A stretch of 64,000 bases of DNA from Phoronis australis (Eukaryota > Phoronida > Phoronidae). The notes under the pieces were generated by a model, which was given only the letters and a program-made list of their open reading frames with translations, searched no databases and was not told where the DNA came from. A program made the position numbers and the translations under genes. This document shows, one piece after another, positions 20,140-35,100 of the stretch (positions are counted from its first letter, which is position 1; each line of letters starts with the position of its first letter). The stretch spans positions 70,697 through 134,696 of the forward strand of contig NMRA01000191.1 of NCBI GenBank assembly GCA_002633005.1. The letters are read 5' to 3'.

Positions 20140-23100
20140 GTAAGTTCATATCTTGAAGTTTGTTCCCATTCATGATTGTCAAGGTAATTGGAATCGCAGT
20201 TTCAGATTGAAGGTCCACGTCACTAACAGTAACACGGTCTTCGTGAAATTGTCTGGTGGACGGCGTGGTTCATGATATCTCACTTAATATCCCTTTGGTG
20301 CAAGGTCGGTTTATTGGCCTTTGGGTAATAAACCACTTGCAGGTCTGAAAACTTTGCAGCAAGGTGGGACAACAGAGGCATTGATCTACAGGGGGGGGGG
20401 TTCAGGGGGTTCAAACCCCCCCTCAGGACAGGATCAAAAATAAAAATTGAAAAAACTTCGCCAGAAAAACGAAATCAGCTTCTAAAAGCCACAAAAAATC
20501 TTACACGGGAGGGGGGAAACCTCCTCCCGACCTTCCTTCCGCTCGGCGCTATGCGCCTCGGATTCGCTCAAATCTTAAACCCCACCCCCTTACTGAAAAC
20601 TTAGATTTGCCACCCCTTGGACAAAATCGCCTTCTTATTTCAATGAACTGACTTTGTAGGCTGTGCCTGGCTTATGTAATGGTTGTACAACAGTATCATA
20701 TAACTCTCAGTCGCTCGGCAGTGTTGCATTGCAGGTAGAAAACCAGAATGAGGTTTTACTTAACCTCTAGCAAATTCCCATTGTGCATAAAGAGGTGAGC
20801 ACTATGACGCCAAGGGAAGTGAAACATAATTACTAGTATATCGATGCACTACTAAAAGGAGGTGGTACATCTAATACGTCCTATGCAGTGGCAGATCCAG
20901 GATTTTTAGTTAGGGGAGCCAGGGCAGAGTATTAGCCAGGTTTTTGCCTGTCAGACATTCGCACCCAAGAATTGCCAAATGAAATCTGAGAGAGTTTTAG
21001 GGTGGGCCATGGCCCCCTTNNCCCCCCCCCCCCCCTCTTAACCCACCACTGCTATGCGCTGAATGTGGCGACACATTCTTTAGTTACTGCCTGTTAACCC
21101 CATACTATAGTAAAAAGTTAACTCAAAGCCTTTTGAAAACCCAGTCACATTTGCAGTTGCCTGTTGAATACGCCTATTTTATGTGCAGATCACTTAAGTC
21201 CTGTCCTGTCCACACACAGACTAGCCTTAGTGCAACCTGCATGAGTGCAACTTGCTCTACTGTAAGTGGAGTGTCCACACACATATCTGATAACTAACAC
21301 AATTGACATTGAACACCTGATGTGAATATGGCACGAAAAAGAAGACTTGTCAGCTGATACTACTTCCACCTTGACCCAGATTTGTGGTCACATAGTGCTT
21401 AGTAGTAGTGCAAGTTACCCTAGACCAAATGCCATGGTAAAAGTGGAGTAAACCGGTCCCTCTTGAAAATGGCTACCGGGAGCCAGTTTATTACTCAGTA
21501 ATCACAATGTCCGTTATTCAGTGTGAACTGGTTCCCTGTAGCCATTTTGAAGAGGGACTTGTTTATTCCACTTTTACCGAACACATTAACACATTACCCT
21601 ATCTCGATAAGGTGGAGTAAGATGTCACTAGTGAAACAAGTTGCACTAGTTTCAATAGCATCTAGGCTGTCCCCAGTCGTAGGGACAACTCGTTTCAGGA
21701 GTAATTTGTTCTCAGGTAAGTGTGTGTTTGGACGGCACTTTAATTAATGAAGTGAAACAAAATCAACAGGCAGCAAGTCAAAGTTTTTCGGATGCCGTGT
21801 CATTTGAAGTTGGAATTTCAGTTTAAACTGCATTTCATCCTGTTTAGCTGGCTAAAACTTTATAAAATCAGTTTAAAAAATTTCCTAACAAATGATATGG
21901 CTTTTCTGTTATCAAATCCTCAGAAAGTCAAGAAATGTGTTGGAAAATTGTTAATTTCGTTGATGCTGGCCAACCCTGAAATTTAAAAATGGTACCCAGG
22001 AAATTCCTTTGAAAATAGGTCAGCTGTGTGACAACAATAGCCATGTATTCCCTGTGTACATCACTGATCAGCTGTTGGTTTTGCATTTAGAACTTCAATT
22101 ATGTGACAGCTACAGGGCAAAATGTAGTTCTTTAATTCATCAATCTTTAAAATTCAGAGACCTAAATGTTTATTTTTCTTGCTGCAAAAAAGTTGCACAG
22201 GTTATTTCTTTGATGTATTTAGTGTGCAGCTTTTGTCAATTAGGCCTGATTTGTTCACCACTTTTTATGACGAAATAAAATCAAGCTTACTAGTAATCAG
22301 ACTAGCTCAACTTAACTCTAATTATTATGCTAGTAGATTAGCCTTGGGCACTGGAGGCTTTTGATGTTGTGACATACTGCTTTCTTTGCTGTAGGCTCTG
22401 GGACAAAAACACACCAATTCTTGTAGAAATTTGTGCAGAAGGTATTACTGAAGAATTTTACTAATGAAGATCTTTCACAAGTTACACTTTACGCTTGTAA
22501 AACACCAAAGATAGGCCAGTAGACCTTTCAAGCATAGAGGTACACCTTTCAAGCATAGAGGTACACCTTTAGAGCCCATAGATGGATTTTTTAATCCTTC
22601 TAACATGAACAAATACTCCAGCATTTTAGATTTCTTCCCATTGCCTTTGTTTATTGACAAAATTCAGATCTAACCTGTGTATGAGCATAATTGACATTAT
22701 AACAACCACTTAGCATTGTACCACGTTGTCAGATTTGTTACAAGCATTAAAACATCAGTTAAGAACGGTCTTTAAATTAAAGAAATCTTCCCTCAATTAG
22801 TAGTTTCAATATGTGAGTGTGACGAGTTCGTCATGGTAGTAGTCCTGTCGGTGCAATGTCAGAAAACGCCTGGCCTTGCTCGATTGTGTTCATGAGGGAT
22901 TGTGGTTATGACAGCCAATGTGCTCGAGATCAAAGGGAACTGTAGAGGGAGATAACTCTGGTAGTCATGTGTCACTAGGAGTTAGCACATACGGAGGACC
23001 TGTCTATGGTACACCTTGCTTCTGGACCTGTCTATGGTACACCTTGCTTCTGGACCTGTCTATGGTACACCTTGCTTCTGGACCTGTCTATGGTACACCT

Positions 23101-26100
23101 TGCTTCTAGACCTGTCTATGGTCCACCTTGCTTCTGGACCTGTCTATGGTACACCTTGCTTCTAGACCTGTCTATGGTACACCTTGCTTCTGGACCTGTC
23201 TATGGTCCACCTTGCTTCTAGTCTCCCAATGGATCTGTTGTACATTGAAGGAATCTAAATTATCGATTGAAGTAATGGGAACCCGTTACTTCCACCAGTT
23301 ATGGTTCTGAGGGACTTCCACTCCAGTTAATTTCTGAGATGACTAGATTTACCCAGCACTCAAGACAAAAAGTGGCCGACATAAGTTTTGCGTCAATGCC
23401 AGTCTTCAAAATCAATGGCAAGCTTTTTATATGGAGCAGAGCAACTACGTATAGTTGTGTATTGATGACTTCACAGCAATAAAACTAGGGCTGATATGGT
23501 AGATGATGGAAAGTTTTGACAAAGACAGTCAGACTACATCCACTATAGCTGCCATTAAGAAGTCCCACAAGTACAAATCAAATATGGCGAAAGTCCTGTG
23601 CAAACGTACTAGTACAGCAGTAGATTCTTTTTGATATATCCCAGTTGAGAATTTACTGAATTAAATACTGATGTAACAATAGACAGTAATAGCTCAGTGT
23701 AACACAGCTGCTTTCGTAATTACTTTGTCTTTCTACAGCTGAGCATACAGTGGGGCTGCANAAAAATTCTGCGTGGATCCTTAAATGGCACACTGACCCC
23801 TCCTGCATAACCTAGGGATCAAGAGGTCATTTGTAAAGCTTGAGATATCATGGGTACCAACAGACAAGACAAATCTGAAAAATTGCGACCAATCACAACA
23901 AATAAACCCTTGAAAAATGAAAAAGCTCAATGTTGGTCATTTTTTTGTCAGAAATGCTTGAGGTTCTATAGAATCATCACTGGTGTGTGTCAAAGCAAGT
24001 GATGACTGGTGGTAACCATTTTGTGATTGCCAAGGTATTGCGTAGATTAAAACGTTGAACTTACTGCTGTATCACCTACCTATACTCTTTTTGTGGAAGA
24101 GTTTCCCACTGGTGTTTGTAGAACAATGAAAGGGTTAGTCCCCCAACTGCATTCTTGTGTTCTTGAAAATGTTTCATTAACAACACATCTCTTATGAAGT
24201 TAAAAACGTTTACTGAAACTTCCATGCAGTGCCATCGTGAAAGCCAAGATCTGTTGTTTTTAACCTCTATGTAATTAACTAGGGACTTTGCAAACTTTTT
24301 GCAAAGGTAATATTACGTAACAAACTAAACTTATATTATTCTTTTAAAAACTGCAAAAATTTGTCACGAATATGACCAGTTACGTAACAAACATTTTCCG
24401 AAAGGTACTTAATTAAACACTCAACCCTTGCTTGTTTAATAATTTGTTTTTAAATACAATTTCAATAATATTAAACAAAATATACAAAACTTTATGTGTC
24501 GGCATGTACGTGCACACACATCGTTTAACATATAAAATCATGGTAACTGTAGATAAGTGTTCAGGGTTTCCAAAAACAGTTTTATGTGGTTCTTTATTTC
24601 TCAACATATGGAAACTATACAGACCTTTGTAATACCGTTGTACTTAAATTGGGAATAACTAGGGGTTGTCTGGTCTGTAAAGCATTTATAAAGAAAATAT
24701 TGACAAGTACTTAATATGGAATTTGTAGCCTTGAAATTAAGTCCAAAACATTCCATCAAAAGAACATTTTAAGATTAAATCATGTTGACTAGTTAAGTGG
24801 ACTAAGAGTTTCTGAATTTCAGGCCAAAATGTTTTCATGGAGTCATATTCCACAAACGCAAGGCTCCAATGGCTCCACAAGATGCATATGTGTCCTCACT
24901 TACTGATCATTCATTTTTCACTTTTGAAAGCAAAATATTTCTAGAAAACAGTAATTATTTAATTAACTGGTGAGAGTTTACGCACTTTGACCTGGAAGGC
25001 ACAGATTTCTCCACACATCTCAATCCTTGTTTGCTTTTTTTAGTCACATCTTCAATACACACAAATATGCGTCCAGGCAGGCACACACACACACACACAC
25101 GCACACACACACGCACACATGTATATCGTTCAAATTGAAGGGAATAGTTCAGAAGTTCCTATTTGTTAAACCAAATTACCTGGTTGTTTTTGCAGGACAG
25201 GAATTAATTACCATGTTATATCAGGCAATCCCATGTCCTGCTGGTACCAACATAACTTTACAGTCAGTAGCCTGTTAGATACATGTATAGATAATGAGCA
25301 CTCATTATTGCTCTTGGAATTCTGGGAATAAGAGGATTATTTCTGGCTCATCTATAGTGGTTACCAGCACACTAATATGCATGAAGTCCATGTGCACTGC
25401 AGTATGTGGGAGTTACTAACCACATCACATTGCCTACACATCACATCGAGCCTTTGAGTTATTCTGCTTCTAGGCTTTCATTCTGTGGGAGACTCAGTGT
25501 TGCTTAGTGATGGGCTCTTACAATGGAGACGAGAGCAACAGACATGTTTTGGACTGTGAAAGGAAAACCCCACTATTTATGTACAATTTTTAGTTTTTTG
25601 TGAACTAATTGATTCTATCTAGTGATTTATTTCTGTAGCAAAATTTTCTCAAGTTTTAGTAAAGTCTGACTCATTCTGTGAGGTTTTGTATGCTTGTGTG
25701 TTTGCATGTGGCGTTTCTATTGATCAGCTGTTCCTTTCTGAAATTTGTAGATCAAGTTTTGGAGGTTTCATGGAGGACGCCGTCTTCGATAACCTGTGCG
25801 ATACCGACTCTCAGAAACTGAATGTTAGGACATTCTTGAACGTAAGTTTTCATTTGCAAGACCTAAAAATTTGTTGCAATAGTGAAACATCATTGAAAAT
25901 AGTTGTTATTGGTTATGGTAAAAATTCTTCAGTTTGGGATGCAATATGGCCTACAGGTGAAGTTTCACTATGTCAAATTTGTCAAAAAATAACTTTTCAA
26001 ACTATTTACTTTTTAGCATGGTTTGTATGGCATGGCAATTACTGAAAAACTTTTGGTAATTTTTTTAGCATTTGTATCAATTTGGTAAGTGTCTGAAAAA

Positions 26101-29100
26101 TAGAAACATGGCAATTTTAGCTATTATTTTTTGTCCCAAATTAAAAAAATACCGTACTTTGAATACTTGGTCATTTCAAATAGCCTAAATAGGCATTGGG
26201 AATTTGCTTAATTGCAAAAAAACTATTTGATGACGTATCAGCCACTGCAAAAAATCTTCACCAGTTTCCTTTTTTTGGTTTGTATCTAATGAAGTTGTGA
26301 AGGGGTTACATATATCTCTAGCCTTTGCAGCTATTGGCTGTGGAATAACACACTACTTGTTACCTAAATTGCAAGCCTACAAAATCACGTAAAATGGCAA
26401 CCATTTCTGATGCCCTATTATTAAGTCTTGGTTCTGTGTTTTTGGTATTTTAGGCCCTTGCAAAGTCGGGAATAAGACAGACTGACCCAAGACTGAAAGA
26501 GAGCATTCAGAATTTTCAGCGACTGCAACGTGACGTAAATAAAACAGATGTCTTCAGTTACGACATTCAAATTGATAGAGAATCTTTCAAACAGTGAGTA
26601 AAACATGCGTTGTGTTGGCACCAACTCATTTTTCTTATTTTATTAAGTTATCTTTTAATGTGGCTTGTATAAAACACGTTCTGCAGTACAAATCAACTTT
26701 TTCACCAGCGGATGTGCTCCTCCAAAGCAACCCCATCTCGCTCTTGTCTCTTGTTTGAATTGGTTGCAATAAAATGCATGGAATTCACCTGCCCACCACA
26801 CTGCTTAGCCACTAAAACAACCCGCCTGTGACTAGAACACTAAATGAGCCAAGTCTGAAGAAAAGCTGTCAGTTCTCAAGCATAGATATAACTTCTAATC
26901 CGAATTAGGAGAAAGAGGAGATTAATTTTATAAATGTTAGTGGTTTAGGTCAAAATTGCATTGTAACAGAAGGCATGGGTTTATTATACTTTTATCCTAA
27001 TTGTATGTTGTGTTCGAGTAACTAACTACACAATGAATTTGCCATGCATGTTTTTAGGGGGGTTTAAAGGAGAATGCCACCCGATTTAATTAGTCTTTTT
27101 TGCCATCTTAATCGGTCTATATCCACATCGCCTCGCATACGGTCGACCTCACCTTGCCAAGAGGTGTCGCGCTAACCTGTGAGGAAGGTGAGAAACGACG
27201 CTAGCGACGTCAGTGGTTCATATGCATAGTGAATGCCGCTATGTTGCGGTGCATCGTTCCCGCTTGTCCGAACTCAGCACCTGCGAGGAAAGCGGGTATA
27301 TCGTTTTTTTTAATTCCTTGAGAGTACGAAATGCTTAAGAAGTGGCTCATGGTAGTGAAGAATGAAATGTACACTGTAAATAGCAAGTATGATCAGGCCA
27401 TGAAACATCTCCGTGTCTGTGGCCTGCAGATGTCGACTGTGCCTGCGGAATATGCTGGCTTACCAAATAATTCCATACGTTCCGTTGTCTGAGCTTGTTC
27501 ACGGCGCCTCTCTAGTATTTCTTCATCACTGTATTCCTGTTCAAATTGATAGCCTGTAAAACTTAACGATCAACCTGCGAAGTCGGGACTGATGAGCTCT
27601 AGCTCGTCCTAAGTCGGGATTGCGAGTTGCTATGTTGGCGTTTATTACTGAGCGTTCTGTTTCAAAATGAATTATTCTCACCCCAACCAATACTTACCGT
27701 ATATAAAACTGACACAAATTCCGTCTCATTAGATACAATTTGTAATGCCTTTGGAGTGTTCGTGAGTGCAAATGATTTGAGAAGCCAGCAATGAATAAAT
27801 CACTGCGTTACCGGCTTTAGGTGCAATAAAACTAATTGACGGGACACCGGCCGAGGCCGTGTGAGCTATTGCTAAATTTCGTGTTTGCTGGCATAAACTG
27901 TTGCGAAACAACTCAGATTTCCATCCTACGGACAGGTGTTAGGGGAATCTTTATTTACATTTACATTACTCAAATAATGATTGTCAATGTACAACTTCTG
28001 CCCTGACGGTGCTGTGGCCAACTTGAAAGCGCGAACCTGAATTCGCGGCCCCGACGAGTAAGTAAGTTTGAAGTTTCGTGGCTAATTCACCAACATAATC
28101 AAGTGCACAATACTTTGGCTCAATAGTATAGTATTTTCTTGACTTGAAGTTTAGTTTCCAGTGAACTTTGGCTGGTTTATGTTCGTGATGTCTGATGCAG
28201 TTTCCAAGCCACTGGCTGGGATAACGGCGGAGTCAATCCGGCCGGCCGCGACGGGCCAGGATAACAAGCGTTTTGTGTTTAGAACTAAGAAAATCACTAG
28301 TCTAAACAACACAGATCTAGGTTCTCCTGTCTGTATCTCACGGAAAATACTTCAAAATTATCTCCGAACAGACCCCAAACTCCTGCTATGGACCTCATTG
28401 GCCTGCCGAACTTTGTAGGCTACGGTGTGTCCAAATACCAATAAATCCGTAAGAGCGAAATAAAACAGCACGTTTTTATAAGAACTCGCTGTATTTTTAA
28501 GGGTTTTACATCGAAGTTTGATGATTTATTGGTGTTAAACGATGAATTCAAGCGATAAGCTGACACCAGTAACCTGTGTTGTGAACTGCTGAACAGACTG
28601 CGTGTGAAACCGATGACGTCATCGGATAATTTCAACACCTCCGTCTGCCGTCAGGTGTCAGGTAACGCAACCGTACGTGTCGTTATGGAGTAGAACTACT
28701 CGATCTAAATTGATACAAATTAGGTTGTTTTTTGGGTGGCATGCTCCTTTAAAGTAACTAACTACACAAGGAACTTGACATGCATGTTTTTAGGGGGGTT
28801 TAAAGTTACTAACTACACAGTCAAGGAACTTGACATGCATGTTTTTAGGGGGGTTTAAAGTATCATCACTTCCGATCCTTCACATATTCTATACATTCCA
28901 AATTTGTCATAACTTTTCTTGTTTTCAATGGCTGTCTTGCTGCAAATAACGATCACTTTACCAAAGTTTGTGTCATGACATCTACACAGTACAAACCAAG
29001 TTAGTGGCTAGGTTATTTATTATTGAGAAGTTAAACAATTGCACTTGTCCTCCACATTCTGTGCTAAATAGAATCATAATATTGTGCATTTGCATACTCA

Positions 29101-32100
29101 TTTAATCAATTTTGGGCTTGTCTTTGACAAGGAGTGCATGTGGGAGATAAGAAGGTGTCTCTAAGAAAATTGATTTCACTACATCTGTTGCTAAGTGCAG
29201 TGCTCAAATGGATCGCTTTAGTGATGACAGATATCTCCTTTAAGTACTTGGAAATAGTGCAGCATCGGAATCAGTCATTGTTGTGCAATGGCAGTTTGTC
29301 ACTGACATATTTAGCAGCCATAAAAATACATGCGTCTCTAGCTCTTTACCAGAGATGAAGAGGCACCGAGGTTGGTGAAATAAGGGTATTTATTATGAAC
29401 AAATACAAGTACAAAGAATATGAATAAAAATAAGATATTATCTTTGGAAAGATGGGCGTTAAAAAATCACAACGGAAGTACAAGAAGGTGCCAAAAGTGA
29501 GGGGAGGTACTGGGTGGGTAAAATTGAAGGGAGTCTGGATATATACGTCTGCATAGCTGACACAAAGAAATTTTATTGAAACATGTAAGTTTACAAACAA
29601 AGAAAATTCCTGTGACACGTGACAACCATCAGTCTGTCTGAGCCGGGGCGGTGACCAAACTCCAGTCATATGACAACATTGACTAATAAGAAAGCTTGGG
29701 GTAAGCGTCATTTAGCCCGCAAAAGGGAGTCTGTGGACCGATCTGAAATGAAGAACTGTGAGCTTCTATCTCTTGTTACATTCTCGCATCGTTGATGGAT
29801 CCGATGCACAATTTGTCTTGATAAAAAATGAAATACATTGAGAAAACATTTTGGTCACTTAAACGTTTACTTGGTTATTTTATCAACACAAAAAGTTTAA
29901 ACTGTGAAGTATAAGGCCCATTCACGTGCACACAATTACCGTGTAATTACTTGGAAACTCGATATTCTCCTTTACCGGAATTCTTACTTGCATGTGATTG
30001 CTCGAAATGGCACCCTTCTCCTGAGCGGCAAATTTAGCTGGTATATTACCACTAACGACTGCGTTATTTAGTACGCCGTGGCGAACATCCAGCGAAGCAG
30101 TTATGCTAATGATAATCCTAACATCACACAAGCACATTGCAAGCCACATTTCCTGCGCAGTGAAAAATCTCTTTGTGGAGTGAGTCCTAGTGCTGTCTGG
30201 GACCAGGAGGGATCGTGTGATGTATGCTTAGTGGGCAAAAAACTAGAGGTAATTTATTGTAGGTTTTCAGTGTTTTCAGAGGTTTTAAATCACTGCTGGG
30301 TGAACTGCCACATTTGCCCCCCGGGAATGAATCCACAATGGGTTTACTGGCGGCATTTTTTACGAATTCTTTACCAATTTAACTCGTCGTTAACAGAATT
30401 GAAAGCGGATTTAGGTAAACAATTAATGCGGGTTTCTCAGTTAAGCATGTGAATGGGGCTATTCTGTAATACAAATGAGTTAGTTAGTGCAGGTGGCAGA
30501 GTGCCAAATAGCTCACTTGCGAGTTTCTCGTTAGTCACTGTGACGTCACCGGAAAGGGGGCAAAACCCGCCATATTGCTCTTGTTTTGCCCCGAGTCTTT
30601 GCTACACACGCTAAAATTTACTGGAGTTCTTAGGTGAATTTTACGCTTAAAACGTTAAAACAACTTAAGATATGGTAGATGGGTCGTGGAATAACTGTGA
30701 ATGCACGAAGAAAATGTGAACTTGTTATGTTGTGCGAAGCTGTGAACGGACTGAAATTGGAACTTAACCCGCTCTAGGCCTGAATGGCGCAGGCACACAG
30801 GGGCGATAGTGTATCCCCATAAAAAGATATTCACTTCAAAATACAGCAAATAAAATCAAATGAAACATGCATATGTGCACATGAAGTTATAGTTAACACA
30901 TACCCTGACTCTGGACACAATTTAGTCTACAAATAACTTGAGCATATTCATGAAAACCTCGCGGTTCTCTCGAGTTTTTCTCACTAGCCGCCATTTTGAG
31001 GAAGTTACGTGAAATCACGCCTGTTGACGAACAAAAAGTCCAAGGTACACAAATCTTACAAATTTCCCTTGATATTTTCTCATGCTATTTTGCAAGTGTC
31101 ACGCGCCAGGTCACGCGCCAGATCTCGCGCTTCGCTCAGTCTCTTGCTAGCCTTTGCCTCATACTCACCTGACTCAGTTGAAATACTTGATTGTGGTTAT
31201 CGCGCGCGCGGACAAAGTTAACAGTAACCACAAAGTGGAGTTGGAATTCTTCGCCTAAGTCACCTGAATTCCCGTATATATGCTTCATCGAAGATATGCT
31301 TAGAAGCAGAAAGAGTCACTGAAGAAAGTAAGAGCCTTTTAGGTGCTAATTTTAGGTGTAGAATGTATTTTCGACGAGGTGAAAACTTTACCAGTGAGCG
31401 GATTTCGCCTACCGCCCGTTTAAAATACACGGGACGAAATTAGTACAGAACGCGATAGAACGTATTGTAGTGCGAATCTGAAGTTCATTTGCCATAACAG
31501 CAATGCTTTTGGACATTTTTCGAACTAAACGGCTAAAAACTCGAAGACAATAACAGAATACACTCTGCTACCGTATTGGGCAAATGACCAAACGACAAGC
31601 TTTTGCCCCACTTCCCGTGACGTCACAGTTAAGTCTCACATAATCTCGCGTTATTGTTATAAACTCGCAAAAGGTCTATTGCCCTCTTGCGTAATCTTAA
31701 GAAATTGAGCACCCTGGTTGTTTGCTTGTAAAGCAGAGAGAGATGAGAAAACCACCAAAACAGAAGTCTAACCAGCATTTGAGAAAATGGAGTGTGCTGC
31801 CATATCAATCATCATAAAGGAAACTGGTTTGAAATAGTATAGATTTTTATGCAATCTGAAATTCAAGAAACTAAATGAAATTTTCTAACAAATGAAATTC
31901 ATAAACGTTGCAAATAACATGTACATTATAATGTTGGTCTTAGTGAATTTCTGGAAATTCTTATATTTTCTTACTTTGTTTCCAGTCTCATTTTCTCTGT
32001 GTCTCATCTTTAAATTGATTTGCAAAATAATTCAAAAACTTGCATTTTGAACGCATTCCACAGGTAACTAAGAAAAGCGGGAAAATGGGCAAATAAATAT

Positions 32101-35100
32101 CACCAAAGGATAAAAACTTTGTGTGGAATAGAGAGCAGGGAAGTTTCTGACCAGGTTTGAAAATACCGGTATGCCCTTTGGGTGTACCTGATGATAAAAA
32201 GTGCCTTTTTCAAAAAGTTGTGCCCTGCAGACTTAGTGGTAACATATGAAGTAAAAACCTGAAGGGCAATCGAAATAAAAAAATTGCGTTTTTATTTAAA
32301 AATTCTGAGCCAAGCGACGTGTTGTCATTTGTAAAAGAAATGGTAATTTACGATCACATATTGGAAAACCTAAACTGCCGGTTAACTTAATGGTCTCATT
32401 TTTTTGAAATCTGCAACCTATATATTACCTTTAAAACTGGCTGTAAGTTGACTAGAATCTTACTTTTTTGGAAGTGTTGCATTTTAAAAGGTGCGCCCTA
32501 GCGCACTGCTGCAATGTTCTTGCGCCTTTTAAATTTTTTATGCGCTAATGGCCCTGGAGAGCCTTTACTAGTCTACAATGGTCATATGATAAGCAGGCGC
32601 ATTTCATTTATGCTAATAAACATTCGAAGTATTTTATGTGGGCGACTGTCTGTAATGATATTGAAATTGAATGTTGACCAGAAGGTAATAAACATTTTCC
32701 TATATAGTGGTGACATAGTGAAATATGCCTTGTTGCCATTTGGCAGTAAGGTAGTTGGTAGACATTGTTTTGCATTTTTGGATGAGTTTAATGCGTTGGG
32801 ATGATTTCCAGCATTTTTACCAGTTCTTTGTTTAGGTGATGGAGGCTCTCATAGACACATCTGCACATTTAGCCAAATAACTAAAAAACCCATAGAATTT
32901 ATGTCATCAAAAGTATGTATTTTCCAAAAGCAGAAATTCTGAGAAAATGATCCATTCTTGTTTTTTTATTTACCTATTTATATTCTACATTTCGTGAAAC
33001 AATAGTATCCTTGGGAGTATCTGTATCGCCTTATTTAGTTTCAGATTTATTTTCTACGTGAGAAAATGACAAATGTGGTAAGGGATGACGCCTCACAGCA
33101 GGGTGAATGTGCTGTCACCGGATGATCATTGGGGCGTGGCAAAATGTTGAATACGGTGAAGTGTGCGGTCACCTGGTGAGGGCTAAGGTGATGGCTAAAT
33201 GATGAATACTGTAAAATCTCGCTAATTTTGGACACACTTTGGTAGACAAGTGAAATTTTGTTTTTTATTTTTTTTCATAAAACATAAATGCTTTTATAAT
33301 ATTTTCAAATTCTGTAGCATAGATGCCAACAGACAATTTCTTAAGATACTTTAGTTATTCACAATATTTTAAACCCCTAAAAAAATGAAAAATGGTAAAT
33401 ATTGGTTACTGTTTTCATCTGAATTGTGGTAACAGAGCTGTTTTGATAGTCGAGAATACCCAGGTTTTGCATCGTAACTTCGTACGGGTAAAAATTAAAG
33501 CAATCAATTTTAACTCACATCAGTTAGTGAACACATTTTTCTACATAGTTATTGTGTTCACTTTATGCTGGCGATAGTGATCTGATTATGTGATAAACTG
33601 AGAATGTTTAATTGAGATGTGGCTCAACATTTCTGAGGGATACCGCCTCTTATGCATGTAGCTGTCGGTGCTCATCATTATGCAGGCAGTTCCCTGATTG
33701 CGGAAACTTAAACATGCATACTTATGTAGGATGCACTGAGAGTAGTTTGTTCTTGAATTGTGCTTTATTCAGTTATTATGGGCCTATACACATATGTGGT
33801 CGCATATTGTAGACATCTGGGTATCCTCAATGTCTCGAAAACCCTGGTGGAATTTGATGAAATTTGACTCAAGGGTGTAGGACATCACTAGAACGGATCA
33901 TGCCACTGTTCAATCAGCCCCCCTGTGGTTAGGAGCATTGTTTTTTGTTTATTTTATGGGAAAGAACGTTTCTGAATGGTATCTAGAGAATGGTTTGATG
34001 GCTTTCAATGAAACTTGACATAGAGGTATGTGACATCATTGTGACGGCACCATTACATTTCAACCACTGCAGTACCTCCTAGTGGCCATTTTTGTTCTTG
34101 ACAGGGAACTTTTCAAGACGTCTTGTTTTGGGAGAAGAGCATTTCTGGATGATATCTATAGAACTAATTGAAGGATTTCATTGAAACTTGACACGGAGTG
34201 TATCATGTGAATGTTCTGGCACCATTGATTTCTGGGTTGATTCAACTTCTGCAGTGCCTCATTGGGGTCATTTTGCGTGAGAAAGCTTCTAGATAATATG
34301 TAGAGAAACGATTGAAGTATTTCAATGAAAGTCGACACAGAGGTATGTGATGTCAATGCACTGTCAGACTTGACCACTATAGCACCTCCTATTGGCCATT
34401 TTGTTTTTCGACTAGTGGCTTTTCAAATGCTGTTTGAGTGTCTCAGTAAGGCCGATATTAAATGTCGTTGAGTCATTGGGTGACTGGATGTGTGACAGTA
34501 ACAGATATTTTCTGGGCGATTCGGGGTGTGAGGGTGCGGAAGTGTTCACTATCGCTGGGTCATTTTGACTTTAAAAACACCAATTATGATTCATGAAATA
34601 GTTCCTTTTAAAAATAACGCAAAAGTTCTTTACAGTATTAGAAACTTTTTGAAATTAGTGCCAATATTTATTTCTTGCCGATGCTATGCTACCCGTTTCA
34701 TGAATAGATAGTTCCCGACTAATGTCTTCAGTGACCGCTACATGTATGTAGCACGCTCTTCCTGGCCACATGCTTTTAACACTGGTCAATTTTTTTCGCG
34801 GTTTTCACGTGTATAAAGAAATTTGGATTTCTGTTGAGGGAGATCTGTATAGGAAAAATGCAACCTCGTTGACAAGTACGCTGTGTCTGTTCTGAAAGGC
34901 CCGACAACAGTGGGACACGTTTCTTGCAAGATCAGCAAAACTTTTGCATTCTTTTTGAAACATGGTGGTAGTTTGAAGTGTACAGATCTGAAAACTCCGC
35001 GCACTATGATTTTTTCAGGACTGTCGCATCTTAATGATAAATTGAAGACGTTACTGTAGAATTTTAGGACGGTGTAGGTAAGGCATTTTTCGCATGTACA

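Noticed and set aside
21622-21715. Candidate GLS first exon with presequence-like peptide and donor CAG|GTAAGT
   Set aside because: Ends in phase 1 while the next GLS exon needs phase 2, lies inside a MITE, and 19970-20139 fits phase and length.
22395-22440. Possible small exon between GTAG and GGTATT in GLS intron 1
   Set aside because: Hits a stop codon in the phase needed from the 21622 candidate and is unnecessary once 19970-20139 is used.
22918-23310. Three overlapping open frames with [10 protein letters not shown]-type repeats
   Set aside because: They are the three readings of a 28-bp minisatellite, not a repeat protein.
23707-23830. Acceptor TTTCTACAG followed by an open stretch with one 'n'
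   Set aside because: No donor before a stop codon.
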